In this document: piece by piece, positions 41,089 through 48,708 of the stretch | Layout: each line of letters opens with the position of its first letter | Numbering within the stretch: position 1 is the first letter of the stretch | Source of the DNA: a virus | Length of the DNA: 64,000 nt | Direction: 5' to 3' (one strand) | Virus record (IMG/VR): IMGVR_UViG_3300022920_000002 | Location: 1 to 64,000 of that record | Position numbers and translations under genes: made by a program | The notes under the pieces: model-generated | Seen by the model: the letters and a program-made list of their open reading frames with translations, nothing else | What the model was told of the DNA's origin: nothing | The model's database searches: none

Positions 41089-41298
41089 TTAAAATAGTGA
41101 CGGTTTGTTCCTATCTGGTTTAATAAACTTTGCAGCCTTTTGGCGCTTCTTAAGTTTAGGTTTGCTAAATTCCATGTTTGGATTTTCAGCTTTAAACTCA
41201 GGCATCTCAAAGTCAATAAGCATCCTCATTTTCTTAAACCGATCGCTATCGTTAAAAAAGTCCTCTATCGTTTCTTCCATTTCTTCTATACGTACCAT
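41089..41298 (-). CDS. Small hypothetical protein
   Basis: A 69-residue protein overlapping the primase stop by 13 bases and ending ten bases before the uvsY start. The first half is acidic and helical (IEEMEETIEDFFNDSDRFKKM), the second half basic with Lys and Pro (KPKLKKRQKAAKFIKPDRNK). Function unknown. Confidence 0.7.
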   Translation of the reverse strand: MVRIEEMEETIEDFFNDSDRFKKMRMLIDFEMPEFKAENPNMEFSKPKLKKRQKAAKFIKPDRNKPSLF

Positions 41299-42365
41299 AA
41301 GTCTAAATCGCTTGATGTGAAATATTCATCTATTTGTTTCCATGCATTAGATTTATTATCAAAACACACTTTAACCAAATCGTTTAGATCTTTGATATTA
41401 TATGTATCTAGCTTAAAATCTGTTAGAAATTTAGACCACATAAATACTGGTCTTCCTTTCTTTAATTTCTCTGCCATCTTCTTTTTACCTGTTGCATCAT
41501 TATCAAACATATATCTGACTGTTGCCATTTCGTCAAATTCTTCTGTAGATCTACCTGCAGTTGCAAGGGCAATAGAGTTATGCATAAACTTCGCATCAAT
41601 TGGTCCTTCAAACAGAGTTACTGGCTGTTGGAAATTAACCTGCATAATTCCAAAAAGTGTTGAAGCCTTTGCAATCTTAGTTAATGCAATTGGTTCTATT
41701 TCTAAAGGTTTCTTCCACTCTTCATATATTTTTGGTAGGTCATAAGTAAGATACCTAGACCCATAGCCTTTCATTCTTCTGGATTGCGCGCCGATAATTT
41801 TACCTTCTAGTCCCTTGTTTAAAATCCAAAGGCGATTACCTTTTGGGGAAAAAAGAAACTCATTAGCTTTGTTATGTAATAGCCTCTCTTTTAATTGAAA
41901 CCAAATCCAGTCTCCAGGCTCTATTTCTTTAGCGCCAAATACTTGTTTAAACTCATCTACTGTCAATGCCAATTCTTGGACGCTTGCAAGTGACGCATTT
42001 TGTAATACCTGTTCTTGACTTACCTGCTGCTTATTCTCTTTAATATAGTCTATAATAGTAAAGGAGTCTCCAGTGTTAGGCATTCTTACCTCATGGTCTT
42101 TTAATATACCATAAAGATTAGTGTGGTGTGAGCAGTTATAGCAATGATACTGTAAAGTGTCCCAATACATATTGCCACGCTTCTTAGTGTCGTCATCGCT
42201 TGAATCACCACAATAAGGACATGCCAGGGTTATTCGCCCTGGCATGTCTTTAAGCAATTGCTTGTTAGGAGTAGAATGATGTTCTACACAAACTTGTTTG
42301 AGTGCTTTTTTTATTCTACCTTTAAGCTCTTCAGTAAGTTTTATATTAGATGTTGAGTTCATCAA
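41286..42365 (-). CDS. 61: DNA primase (T4 gp61-like)
   Basis: The 359-residue protein (T4: 342) has an N-terminal zinc-binding domain with Cys49, Cys52 (CPYCGDS) and Cys75, Cys78 (CYNCSHH). A TOPRIM-type core follows with TLFEGPIDAKF (Glu253) and RYMFDNDATGKKK (Asp288, Asp290). It makes the RNA primers for lagging-strand synthesis with helicase gp41. Its start overlaps the gp32 stop by 20 bases. Confidence 0.93.
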   Translation of the reverse strand: MMNSTSNIKLTEELKGRIKKALKQVCVEHHSTPNKQLLKDMPGRITLACPYCGDSSDDDTKKRGNMYWDTLQYHCYNCSHHTNLYGILKDHEVRMPNTGDSFTIIDYIKENKQQVSQEQVLQNASLASVQELALTVDEFKQVFGAKEIEPGDWIWFQLKERLLHNKANEFLFSPKGNRLWILNKGLEGKIIGAQSRRMKGYGSRYLTYDLPKIYEEWKKPLEIEPIALTKIAKASTLFGIMQVNFQQPVTLFEGPIDAKFMHNSIALATAGRSTEEFDEMATVRYMFDNDATGKKKMAEKLKKGRPVFMWSKFLTDFKLDTYNIKDLNDLVKVCFDNKSNAWKQIDEYFTSSDLDLWYV

Positions 42366-43266
42366 GGAAAGAATCTAAATCATCATCTGTAGTTACCTTA
42401 TTCTCTGTTGTTGAAGCTTCAGCTTTCGTTGGAGCTGCACTACCTGCTGTTGCAGTTACTGCTGCCTTTGGTGCTGGAGCTGCTTTTGGTGTGCCAGTTA
42501 CTGCTGCAATGTCGTCACCTGGATTAAGATACATTCTTAACACATTGTTTACGAAAGCTCTTGTGTCTTCGTCCCACGCTTTGTAGTCATATTGTGCTAA
42601 TGATGGTGCATTTTCTAATTCCTCTTTGATAGAAGCCATAGTCTCTTTGTTTCTTTCTGCTGGAGCTTCGCCCATTAAGATAGCAGATTTATTAGAAGAG
42701 AATTTAGATTTATCGTAGTTGTTATATTCACCTTGTCTTGTAATTACAAGCTCGAAGTTCTTACCTTCGAATAGGTCGAATACTTGTGTTGGCTCGCCAA
42801 AGTCTGGCTTCAACTCAGAATCAATCTTTTCTTTAATCTTATATCCAAACTTAAATACTTTGTAAGTACCTTCCATTTCTGGATTTTGTGGATCTTTAAT
42901 AATCTTGATTAAAGAATAATACTGTTGACGTCTCTTCAATTTCTCAGAAGATTTTCTGTCTACAGCAGAATCTGATTTTCTCAACTTCCAGAATACATCT
43001 GCAATAGGGCAGTGTTCTCCAATAGTTTGAGGTGAGTCTACTAGTTTACCATCTCCAGAAGAGTTAGTTAACCAGTGTACGTATTTTTGAACCAAAGATT
43101 TTCTTGGGTTCTCTGGATTAGGTACAAAACGAATTAATGCTTTGTAAGTTCCGTCCTTGCCGTCGTCGGCAGTTGGTTTGTAAACTTCGTTTGTTGAAGT
43201 TCTTTCAGGCTGGTGTGTTTCCACATCTTCCACGCCTAAATTAAAAATGTCGAATGAGTCGCTCAT
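42346..43266 (-). CDS. 32: Single-stranded DNA-binding protein (T4 gp32-like)
   Basis: The 306-residue protein (T4: 301) has an OB-fold core (YKALIRFVPNPENPRKSLVQKYVHWLTNSSG ... YYSLIKIIKDPQNPEMEGTYKVFKFGYKIKEKI ... FDLFEGKNFELVITRQG). A Pro/Ala/Thr linker and the acidic tail TTDDDLDSFLDELNI follow; such tails bind partner proteins. Unlike T4 gp32, which holds zinc with one His and three Cys, only one Cys (residue 86) is present, so the zinc site is lost. A promoter-like block lies about 70 bases upstream. Confidence 0.93.
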   Translation of the reverse strand: MSDSFDIFNLGVEDVETHQPERTSTNEVYKPTADDGKDGTYKALIRFVPNPENPRKSLVQKYVHWLTNSSGDGKLVDSPQTIGEHCPIADVFWKLRKSDSAVDRKSSEKLKRRQQYYSLIKIIKDPQNPEMEGTYKVFKFGYKIKEKIDSELKPDFGEPTQVFDLFEGKNFELVITRQGEYNNYDKSKFSSNKSAILMGEAPAERNKETMASIKEELENAPSLAQYDYKAWDEDTRAFVNNVLRMYLNPGDDIAAVTGTPKAAPAPKAAVTATAGSAAPTKAEASTTENKVTTDDDLDSFLDELNI

Positions 43267-43334
43267 AATTTTCTTTTAGTTGTTTAATTGTTTAATAATG
43301 AAATACTTTAATTGTCTTTCAGTTCCTTATAGTT

Positions 43335-43347
43335 GTACAATATACAA
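43335..43347 (-). promoter_or_regulatory. Promoter candidate upstream of gp32 gene
   Basis: The minus strand reads TTGTATATTGTAC, resembling the TTCGTATATTAGTAC core of the two 37-base blocks. It lies about 70 bases upstream of the gp32 ATG. Confidence 0.35.
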
Positions 43348-43352
43348 TAGTT

Positions 43353-43523
43353 TCAATTAAATGTTAAGATTGCTCCAGATGGCTCCTTCCATTCCCCGTC
43401 CTTTAGCTTAATCAGCCCTGATTTGTGTAGTAACTCTGATGCTTCCTTTTCAGTAAGCTGGTTCGCTGCCACCATTTTTTGTAGGATCGTATTGAGGCGA
43501 AGGTAATCTATAGTAATCAACAT
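43353..43523 (-). CDS. Small hypothetical protein (56 aa)
   Basis: The start at 43523 (MLITIDYLRLNTILQKMVAA) is preferred over an in-frame ATG at 43571 because a GATATATAA element and an A-rich leader lie between the two. The product is helical in its first half (KMVAANQLTEKEASELLHKSGLI) and ends DGEWKEPSGAILTFN. It may be a small DNA-binding or regulatory protein. No family recognised. Confidence 0.6.
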   Translation of the reverse strand: MLITIDYLRLNTILQKMVAANQLTEKEASELLHKSGLIKLKDGEWKEPSGAILTFN

Positions 43524-43552
43524 ATCAATTAATACTTTGTTTATTATACTTA

Positions 43553-43561
43553 TTATATATC
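43553..43561 (-). promoter_or_regulatory. Late-promoter-like element GATATATAA
   Basis: The minus strand reads GATATATAATAAG 29 bases upstream of the preferred ATG at 43523. Confidence 0.42.
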
Positions 43562-43630
43562 TGAATTTCATTTTGTTTCTAGATTATATGTTAATAACTT
43601 TGTTTCAAAATAGTTGCCGAAATATTTTTT

Positions 43631-43667
43631 TATGTCAGATATTTTTCGTATATTAGTACTGTAATTA
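43631..43667 (+). promoter_or_regulatory. Early/middle promoter candidate, copy 2 of a conserved 37-base block
   Basis: This is the plus-strand copy, 35/37 identical to the minus-strand block at 29321-29357. It ends 13 bases before the ATG at 43681, the only plus-strand gene. TTGCC about 20 bases further upstream could serve as a flavobacterial -33 TTG with TATTTTTC as a variant -7 box. Confidence 0.6.
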
Positions 43668-43680
43668 AAAACTAATAAAC

Positions 43681-44013
43681 ATGAGTAATCCACACTACGA
43701 ACACCAATTAAAATTAGACGCTATGAAGAAACATACTAAATTATCGTCGAGAAACAAAACCCTTCTTTTGATGGGGGCTAAGGCTACTGGAAGCTTTCTA
43801 GAAGGTTATTATTATATAGAGGAAAGTTTATACATCGATGAGGCTAACTCGCTCCATTCGTTCTGTACATGGATTGATGACATCATCGGTGGCGCAGGTC
43901 CAGTTAATATTGATATGTTATGGCTAGGGTTTAAATACCCTGAAGTAGACAGATACTCTAGAGCATGTGTAGATATTAAGAAACAAATGGATGAAATTAA
44001 AGCTTACTGTTAA
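43681..44013 (+). CDS. Hypothetical protein, the only plus-strand gene
   Basis: The 110-residue protein begins MSNPHYEHQLKLDAMKKHTK. It has a helical, mildly basic first third and an acidic second part with aromatic residues (EGYYYIEESLYIDEANSLHSFCTWIDDIIGGAGPVNIDMLWLGF), then a helical end (RYSRACVDIKKQMDEIKAYC). Its own conserved promoter block and opposite orientation suggest early expression apart from the minus-strand operons. Family not recognised. Confidence 0.75.
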   Translation: MSNPHYEHQLKLDAMKKHTKLSSRNKTLLLMGAKATGSFLEGYYYIEESLYIDEANSLHSFCTWIDDIIGGAGPVNIDMLWLGFKYPEVDRYSRACVDIKKQMDEIKAYC

Positions 44014-44199
44014 CCAGAATATGGCTTTTCTTAGTTAATTAAAAAAAGATTGTAGATTTGTTGAACCTTTTTGAAACCTTTTCTGGGAACTAGCATATAA
44101 GTAATGTCTTTAAGCCAAAGCCAGATAAGGTTCTGGAAGTAAGCTTTAAGTCTGTAAGCAGAGACAAGTATCAGTTAAGGGCTTGAAGCAGAGACTTGG
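44014..44199 (+). ncRNA. Structured noncoding region between convergent genes (candidate RNA)
   Basis: The 186 bases hold no credible gene. On plus, GTCT and AAGCC at 44106-44116 can pair with GGCTT and AGAC at 44180-44195, enclosing a hairpin CCAGA/TCTGG (44121-44136) and a direct repeat AAGCAGAGAC (44156-44165 and 44186-44195). It could be a 3' UTR structure of the plus-strand gene or a separate small RNA. No U-tract terminator is evident. Confidence 0.35.
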
Positions 44200-44901
44200 T
44201 TAGTTTGGCAAATTTTCCCCAAGTTGTGTGTACAGATAATGATTAAGAAACCAAGCGTCGACTAGATCATCAAAAGGCTTCGGCACTTTTTTAACCTCAT
44301 CACCTATATCATTTACACAATACTTAAATAAAGAAGTCTTAGCTAACTCTGGACTCTCTACTATATTATTTAAGAAAGCAACCCAAAGAGCTAACTTATT
44401 CATATTCCCTTTACCAGCATGTTTCTTAATTGTAGTAGGTGCAACGGTCAGTAAATTTTTGACCTCGAGTCTATTAATCATTTGTTCTTTAAGGATTGCA
44501 GCTCCTGCTGCCATGTCAATCATATTATTAGTTCCCATCTTAGAACCGTATGACGTACCTTCGAATGCTATATGATAATCTTCTTCTGTGTTTGTTATGC
44601 CTAATATTAGATTAATTATATCGTCCGCAGTTTGGATATATCTTTTAATCTTTGCAAATTCGTTTTTAGAGTAATCACCTACTGAAGATTTCCAGTCAGG
44701 TTGGTGTACAAGAGTTACATCCGAGAACGTACTTATTTCTTCTTGTCTTTTTTGTTCAGCTTTTGTTCCTGAACCAGCTTTAATATAGGAGATAAAGTGA
44801 TATTCATTCGTATCAGACTGCCAGACACAGATACCAGGGGAATTAAGCGAGAAGTCAACTGTAACTAAATTCAAATTAGATTCTTTTACCCATCGCAGCA
44901 C
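44200..44901 (-). CDS. RuvC/RNase H-fold nuclease (Holliday junction resolvase-like)
   Basis: The 233-residue protein shows the RuvC acidic set: VTVDFSLNSPGICVW (Asp16), YHIAFEGTSYGSKMG with a central Glu, LLTVAPTTIKKHAGKGNMNK and a C-terminal KPFDDLVDAWFLNHY with two Asp. In T4 resolution is done by gp49 (endonuclease VII), so this may be an alternative resolvase, or cut other branched DNA before packaging. Its start overlaps the upstream gene by 26 bases. Confidence 0.75.
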   Translation of the reverse strand: MLRWVKESNLNLVTVDFSLNSPGICVWQSDTNEYHFISYIKAGSGTKAEQKRQEEISTFSDVTLVHQPDWKSSVGDYSKNEFAKIKRYIQTADDIINLILGITNTEEDYHIAFEGTSYGSKMGTNNMIDMAAGAAILKEQMINRLEVKNLLTVAPTTIKKHAGKGNMNKLALWVAFLNNIVESPELAKTSLFKYCVNDIGDEVKKVPKPFDDLVDAWFLNHYLYTQLGENLPN

Positions 44902-45253
44902 CTAAAGCAGCACCGACTAATCTGGAGGTTAATAAATCGTAAAAGATACCTTTTTGAATACCTAGTACTTTACAAATAACTTTACCAACTGATTTACCTA
45001 AAGCAAATCCAGCTAAACCACCAAAGATAGAACCTAAAAGACCTTCATTCATAAAAGCTTCTTCTAATTTGTCTAATTCAAATGTACCATCTTCTTTTTG
45101 GTATTGTTGTACAAATTGCTCTAATGCAAAATCTACTTTATCTTCTAAGTCTTGCGACCATTCTTGTTGAAGCCCTTCTTGTAAAAGTTTCATATCAGTG
45201 TCAGTTAGCTTTTGCTCAACTAAGTACTGGTTAAATGTTTTAGTATCTTTCAT
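44876..45253 (-). CDS. Probable internal protein: capsid-targeting-like N-terminus and glycine-zipper membrane segment
   Basis: The 125-residue protein begins MKDTKTFNQYLVE|Q, with a second LxE site (LLQE|G) and a third at FMNE|G. After the last site comes LLGSIFGGLAGFALGKSVGK, a Gly-zipper-like hydrophobic helix, then a second hydrophobic segment (LVGAALGAAMG). A protein first sent to the head, cut, and then inserted in a membrane on ejection would fit; so would a structural pore. This is inference from pattern. A GATATATAAAC element abuts the ATG. Confidence 0.65.
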   Translation of the reverse strand: MKDTKTFNQYLVEQKLTDTDMKLLQEGLQQEWSQDLEDKVDFALEQFVQQYQKEDGTFELDKLEEAFMNEGLLGSIFGGLAGFALGKSVGKVICKVLGIQKGIFYDLLTSRLVGAALGAAMGKRI

Positions 45254-45256
45254 AGT

Positions 45257-45265
45257 TTATATATC
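45257..45265 (-). promoter_or_regulatory. GATATATAAAC element beside a start codon
   Basis: The minus strand reads GATATATAAACTATG, the same arrangement as at 4400-4408 (element three bases before the ATG). Confidence 0.4.
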
Positions 45266-45268
45266 TTG

Positions 45269-45820
45269 TTAATCTATTTCTAATCTCAGGTCTAATTTAT
45301 TATAGACAAATGTACATTCAAATGTAGCAAAGTCTGCTACGTTCTCAGCCATATTAAGATTTAATTCATTTATTGAATTCATAATGATTCCAGTAAATTC
45401 CATATATGCTACTGAAGCTCCTTCGGCATCTAATATTCTTAGAGTCATAGGATCTATATAAGCCTTTTTAGTAGACTTAGCATAATAATATAAAAGAGTG
45501 TCCATCATTATCCAATAGTTAATAAAACCATCTAATAATTGAAAGGTCACTGTAAATTCTCTTGTAATAGTATTTTGAATTGGCACTGAACCTCTATGAT
45601 TTCTTATTGTACCATCATTATCTGATTGGGTAATTGGATCAAATGCTACACCCGGAATATTAAGACCTTGTATAGAATAATTTACAAAATCAATAGGTTC
45701 TGCTAAAAGTCCACCTGGAACTCTGTTTAAATACTTCTTGTATTTTTCAGAAACTTCCTTTGGTATAAACAATCTAGGGAACCTAAAGTCGTATGCGTTA
45801 TTTCTGCTATTTAATATCAT
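45269..45820 (-). CDS. Tail-tube-like protein (gp19 fold candidate)
   Basis: The 183-residue protein has the layout of contractile-tail tube proteins: a strand FVNYSIQGLNIPGVAF (T4 gp19 FQCKATALPAGI), a charged loop, ITREFTVTFQLLDGFINYWIMMDTLLYYY (T4 DDWTVTVMNDEAHDARQKFVDWQ), DPMTLRILDAEGASVAYMEFTGIIMNSINELNLN and a final ADFATFECTFVYNKLDLRLE strand. It could be the tail tube or a tube-like baseplate or terminator protein. No separate sheath gene (gp18) is seen in the window. Confidence 0.6.
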   Translation of the reverse strand: MILNSRNNAYDFRFPRLFIPKEVSEKYKKYLNRVPGGLLAEPIDFVNYSIQGLNIPGVAFDPITQSDNDGTIRNHRGSVPIQNTITREFTVTFQLLDGFINYWIMMDTLLYYYAKSTKKAYIDPMTLRILDAEGASVAYMEFTGIIMNSINELNLNMAENVADFATFECTFVYNKLDLRLEID

Positions 45821-47892
45821 TATCCAATAGTAAATTTACCTTTAGTAATCATAGTTTCATCTGTGCCATTATCTATACTAATATAGAACGAGGTTGTTTT
45901 CATACCCCTAATGCTCCCGGCATTAGCTTTATTAATTTGGAATAAAACTTCACCTTTACCCATATCAATATCTTTATTATAGATGTGGTTAAATTTTAAG
46001 TCAGTAGTACCATCCTCAAATGTAAGAACAACTCTTTCGGCATTTTCAAATGAAATCATTTCAAAATCATCCCCTCTTTTCTTAGCTATTACAAATTTAT
46101 AGTAAGATGCAAAAGGAGGTATACTAATAGATAAATCACCTTCATTTACAAAATCAGATGTATCAAACTCTTCAACATCTTTTCTAATTGGATTATCACC
46201 AGCTCCAACTAGATTTACTGTAGCTGAACTAGCAATTACATTATGTCTTTCGATAAATGCTGGAACTGTTTTAACAGACCTAGGTAAATTATCTGTAATA
46301 AATCCTGCAATAATTTTGTTAGTCGCTAGGTTAGGTAATACATTGTATACTTCTGTTAATACATTTGGGCTATCAATTTTAATTGATGATAATCTTTTAC
46401 CGTATTTAGCAGCTTGATCTATTGTCAAACTAGCTCTTTTTACAATTTGAGTATTATCTGTTTGGTTGTATATTCTCATAGTTACTTCTATAGAAAAATT
46501 AACAGCAATATTAGCCTGATTAATTACAGGTCTAAACTTAATTGGAGTGTTAAAATCTTCATATTGAGTAAACTGAGAAGTGTATGATTTAATGTTAGCT
46601 GTACCTATTTGTTCAAATACATCAACATCGTATAGAACTACAATATCGTCAGACGAAGTTCGAATTCTATTTAAGATATGTCCTTCAAAATTATTAATTG
46701 AATTATCTTTCTCTCCGTAAATATTAAAGTAATCACCATCGGCTGCATCTTCTACAACTACGGTAAAGTCAGCAAATTCGTCTTCTCGAGAAACTGTAAA
46801 TAAGTTTTCTTCTCCTGTATAAACATAATCAAATCCTTCGATCGTTCTAATAGAATCTAATAAAGCAAATCTAATTCCATAGTTTGCAGTTGGGTTTAAA
46901 TCACTTGAACCTGGTGTTCCATCTCCATAAAACCTATCATCAAACTCAGAATTCTGATTTACTAATGTAGGTATTTTAAGATTAATATATTTTGACCACA
47001 AAGTCTCACCTAAAATAAAAGGCTTAGGGTTTGAAAATTCATAATTACTTGTATTAAGATATACAAGCTGTGTTAAATAGTTCTTAAGACCTGATGTTCT
47101 TTCTGCTGTAATTTCAAATAAGAAACCAGCCTTATTTCTTGCGGCAAAGCTAAATCCAGATTTTAAATGTAATCTAACTGAATCATAAACAATAAAATTA
47201 ATATTAGCAGTAGCTTCTGTTTGATAATTTAAAAGATCGGCCTCATTACCACCTGCCCAACCTGGTGCATTATTAATATAATTATGCATTTCATAAGCTC
47301 CTGTAGAATCATAACCTAATAAAGCATATTTAGTAGAGTCGCTAGCATCTTGTACATCAACTGCATGATATCTACCTATTGTTTGATTAATATCATTTCC
47401 TGTTGCTTCATCCGGAGATGCAAAAAGAGGATTAGCTCTTGTGTCAACTATAATTTTACCACCTATTAAACCAGGATAACTATAAGATATTTTACCATTT
47501 ATAGTAGGAGTAAATTCTCCAAGATTGGTAACTGATGAAAACGTGTAAATACCTAAAGCACCTGAGATTGCAAAATCAGCAGGATTAGCTAAGGCACTTA
47601 AATCAAATTTATATGTTTTACCACTTTGTAAAAGCAATGTTCTAGCTGCAAAGTTCTCAACCGCAATATAGCCTGAAATTTCAGTTACATCAAAGTTAAC
47701 TACCGCACTACCTAATTCATTTATTAAATGTCTAGATTTATATGGATCTTGATCCACCGTATCTAAAAACATTACCTCACTACCGTTATCATCAACTTCG
47801 ATTTTAAACTTCTCTAAATCGCCTTGATCGTGATAAATAAACTCTAAAAGTATATCTTCGTCTATTCTGAAATATCTACTTGACTGTGCCAT
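45820..47892 (-). CDS. Large virion structural protein, probably tail/baseplate
   Basis: The 690-residue protein is almost all beta-strand and loop in composition, beginning MAQSSRYFRIDEDILLEFIYHD. Features include jelly-roll-like stretches (SGYIAVENFAARTLLLQSGKTYKFDLS) and a C-terminal set of short strands. The start overlaps the tube-like gene by one base and it is followed by the spanin-like gene, within the tail operon. I do not recognise a named T4 homologue. Confidence 0.7.
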   Translation of the reverse strand: MAQSSRYFRIDEDILLEFIYHDQGDLEKFKIEVDDNGSEVMFLDTVDQDPYKSRHLINELGSAVVNFDVTEISGYIAVENFAARTLLLQSGKTYKFDLSALANPADFAISGALGIYTFSSVTNLGEFTPTINGKISYSYPGLIGGKIIVDTRANPLFASPDEATGNDINQTIGRYHAVDVQDASDSTKYALLGYDSTGAYEMHNYINNAPGWAGGNEADLLNYQTEATANINFIVYDSVRLHLKSGFSFAARNKAGFLFEITAERTSGLKNYLTQLVYLNTSNYEFSNPKPFILGETLWSKYINLKIPTLVNQNSEFDDRFYGDGTPGSSDLNPTANYGIRFALLDSIRTIEGFDYVYTGEENLFTVSREDEFADFTVVVEDAADGDYFNIYGEKDNSINNFEGHILNRIRTSSDDIVVLYDVDVFEQIGTANIKSYTSQFTQYEDFNTPIKFRPVINQANIAVNFSIEVTMRIYNQTDNTQIVKRASLTIDQAAKYGKRLSSIKIDSPNVLTEVYNVLPNLATNKIIAGFITDNLPRSVKTVPAFIERHNVIASSATVNLVGAGDNPIRKDVEEFDTSDFVNEGDLSISIPPFASYYKFVIAKKRGDDFEMISFENAERVVLTFEDGTTDLKFNHIYNKDIDMGKGEVLFQINKANAGSIRGMKTTSFYISIDNGTDETMITKGKFTIG

Positions 47893-47895
47893 GTT

Positions 47896-48702
47896 TTAAA
47901 ATTGTAAAAATTTAGGTGACCAATAAAGACCTACTCCAATTGAAGGGCCTGTACTAATTACTTGGTTATTATTTAGATTAACACCATATCCAACTCCAAA
48001 TCCAACTAGCCATCTAGATTTCTTTTGGTCTTTTCTGTTTAATCTGCTATTAACTAAATTGATATTTTCAATATCTTTAATCTCTAATCCAGGATATCCA
48101 GTTGATAGCTTTAATCTATCAGCACCATCTACATTTTCAATTGCTGCCATCAGGCTTAGAGTTTGTTTTAATTCAAACTTAGTTTCTAATACTTTAAATT
48201 GTTCAAATTCATATTTAAAAGTAGAGAATCCAGTTAGTTCTCTAGAGTTACCATCACCAAAATCTTCTGACGATGCAAATGTAACTTTAGTAGTTGTCGT
48301 GTCAATAGCCTCGGTTGTAGTAGTTACATCTAAACTATCTGTAATTTCTAAGTTAGCAGATATTAATGAATTAACTTCTTTTAAGTCATCATTAAGTGCT
48401 AACGCTTTCTTATACTTGTTGGTCAACTTAGCTTGGCTAGATTCTAGGTTTGATAAATCAAACTCATAAGATCTAATCTGAGCAAGTTGATCTCCGTTAT
48501 CATTTCTTAGTATTGTAACAGAGTCTTGAGCAGCCTTAAAGTTATTAAGTTGTCTACCAGCATCTTCTTGTGCTAATTTTACATCTTGTTTTAAGTTCTC
48601 AATACTATTACATTGTTTAAGAAAAAATAAACACAAAAGAGCTCCAGCAACGAATGTTACTAGAGTTCTATTTGAAAGTATGTCTTTAATTTTTGTTATC
48701 AT
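47896..48702 (-). CDS. Envelope-spanning protein, possible unimolecular spanin
   Basis: The 268-residue protein has one N-terminal membrane helix (TLVTFVAGALLCLFFL, about 14-29), then a periplasmic coiled coil (IENLKQDVKLAQEDAGRQLNNF to about 110) and a C-terminal Gly/aromatic beta segment (RWLVGFGVGYGVNL ... GPSIGVGLYWSPKFLQF). That end resembles outer-membrane beta strands and the DUF6808-type tails of Bacteroidetes phage proteins. An anchor in the inner membrane plus an outer-membrane-seeking end would suit a lysis spanin; no lysin or holin is visible nearby. It could also be a structural or exclusion protein. Confidence 0.6.
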   Translation of the reverse strand: MITKIKDILSNRTLVTFVAGALLCLFFLKQCNSIENLKQDVKLAQEDAGRQLNNFKAAQDSVTILRNDNGDQLAQIRSYEFDLSNLESSQAKLTNKYKKALALNDDLKEVNSLISANLEITDSLDVTTTTEAIDTTTTKVTFASSEDFGDGNSRELTGFSTFKYEFEQFKVLETKFELKQTLSLMAAIENVDGADRLKLSTGYPGLEIKDIENINLVNSRLNRKDQKKSRWLVGFGVGYGVNLNNNQVISTGPSIGVGLYWSPKFLQF

Positions 48703-48708
48703 AATTTA

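Noticed and set aside
40656-41216. 186-codon version of the UvsY gene starting at 41216
   Set aside because: The extra 46 residues would overlap the whole upstream small gene and are unlike UvsY; the ATG at 41078 gives the expected length.
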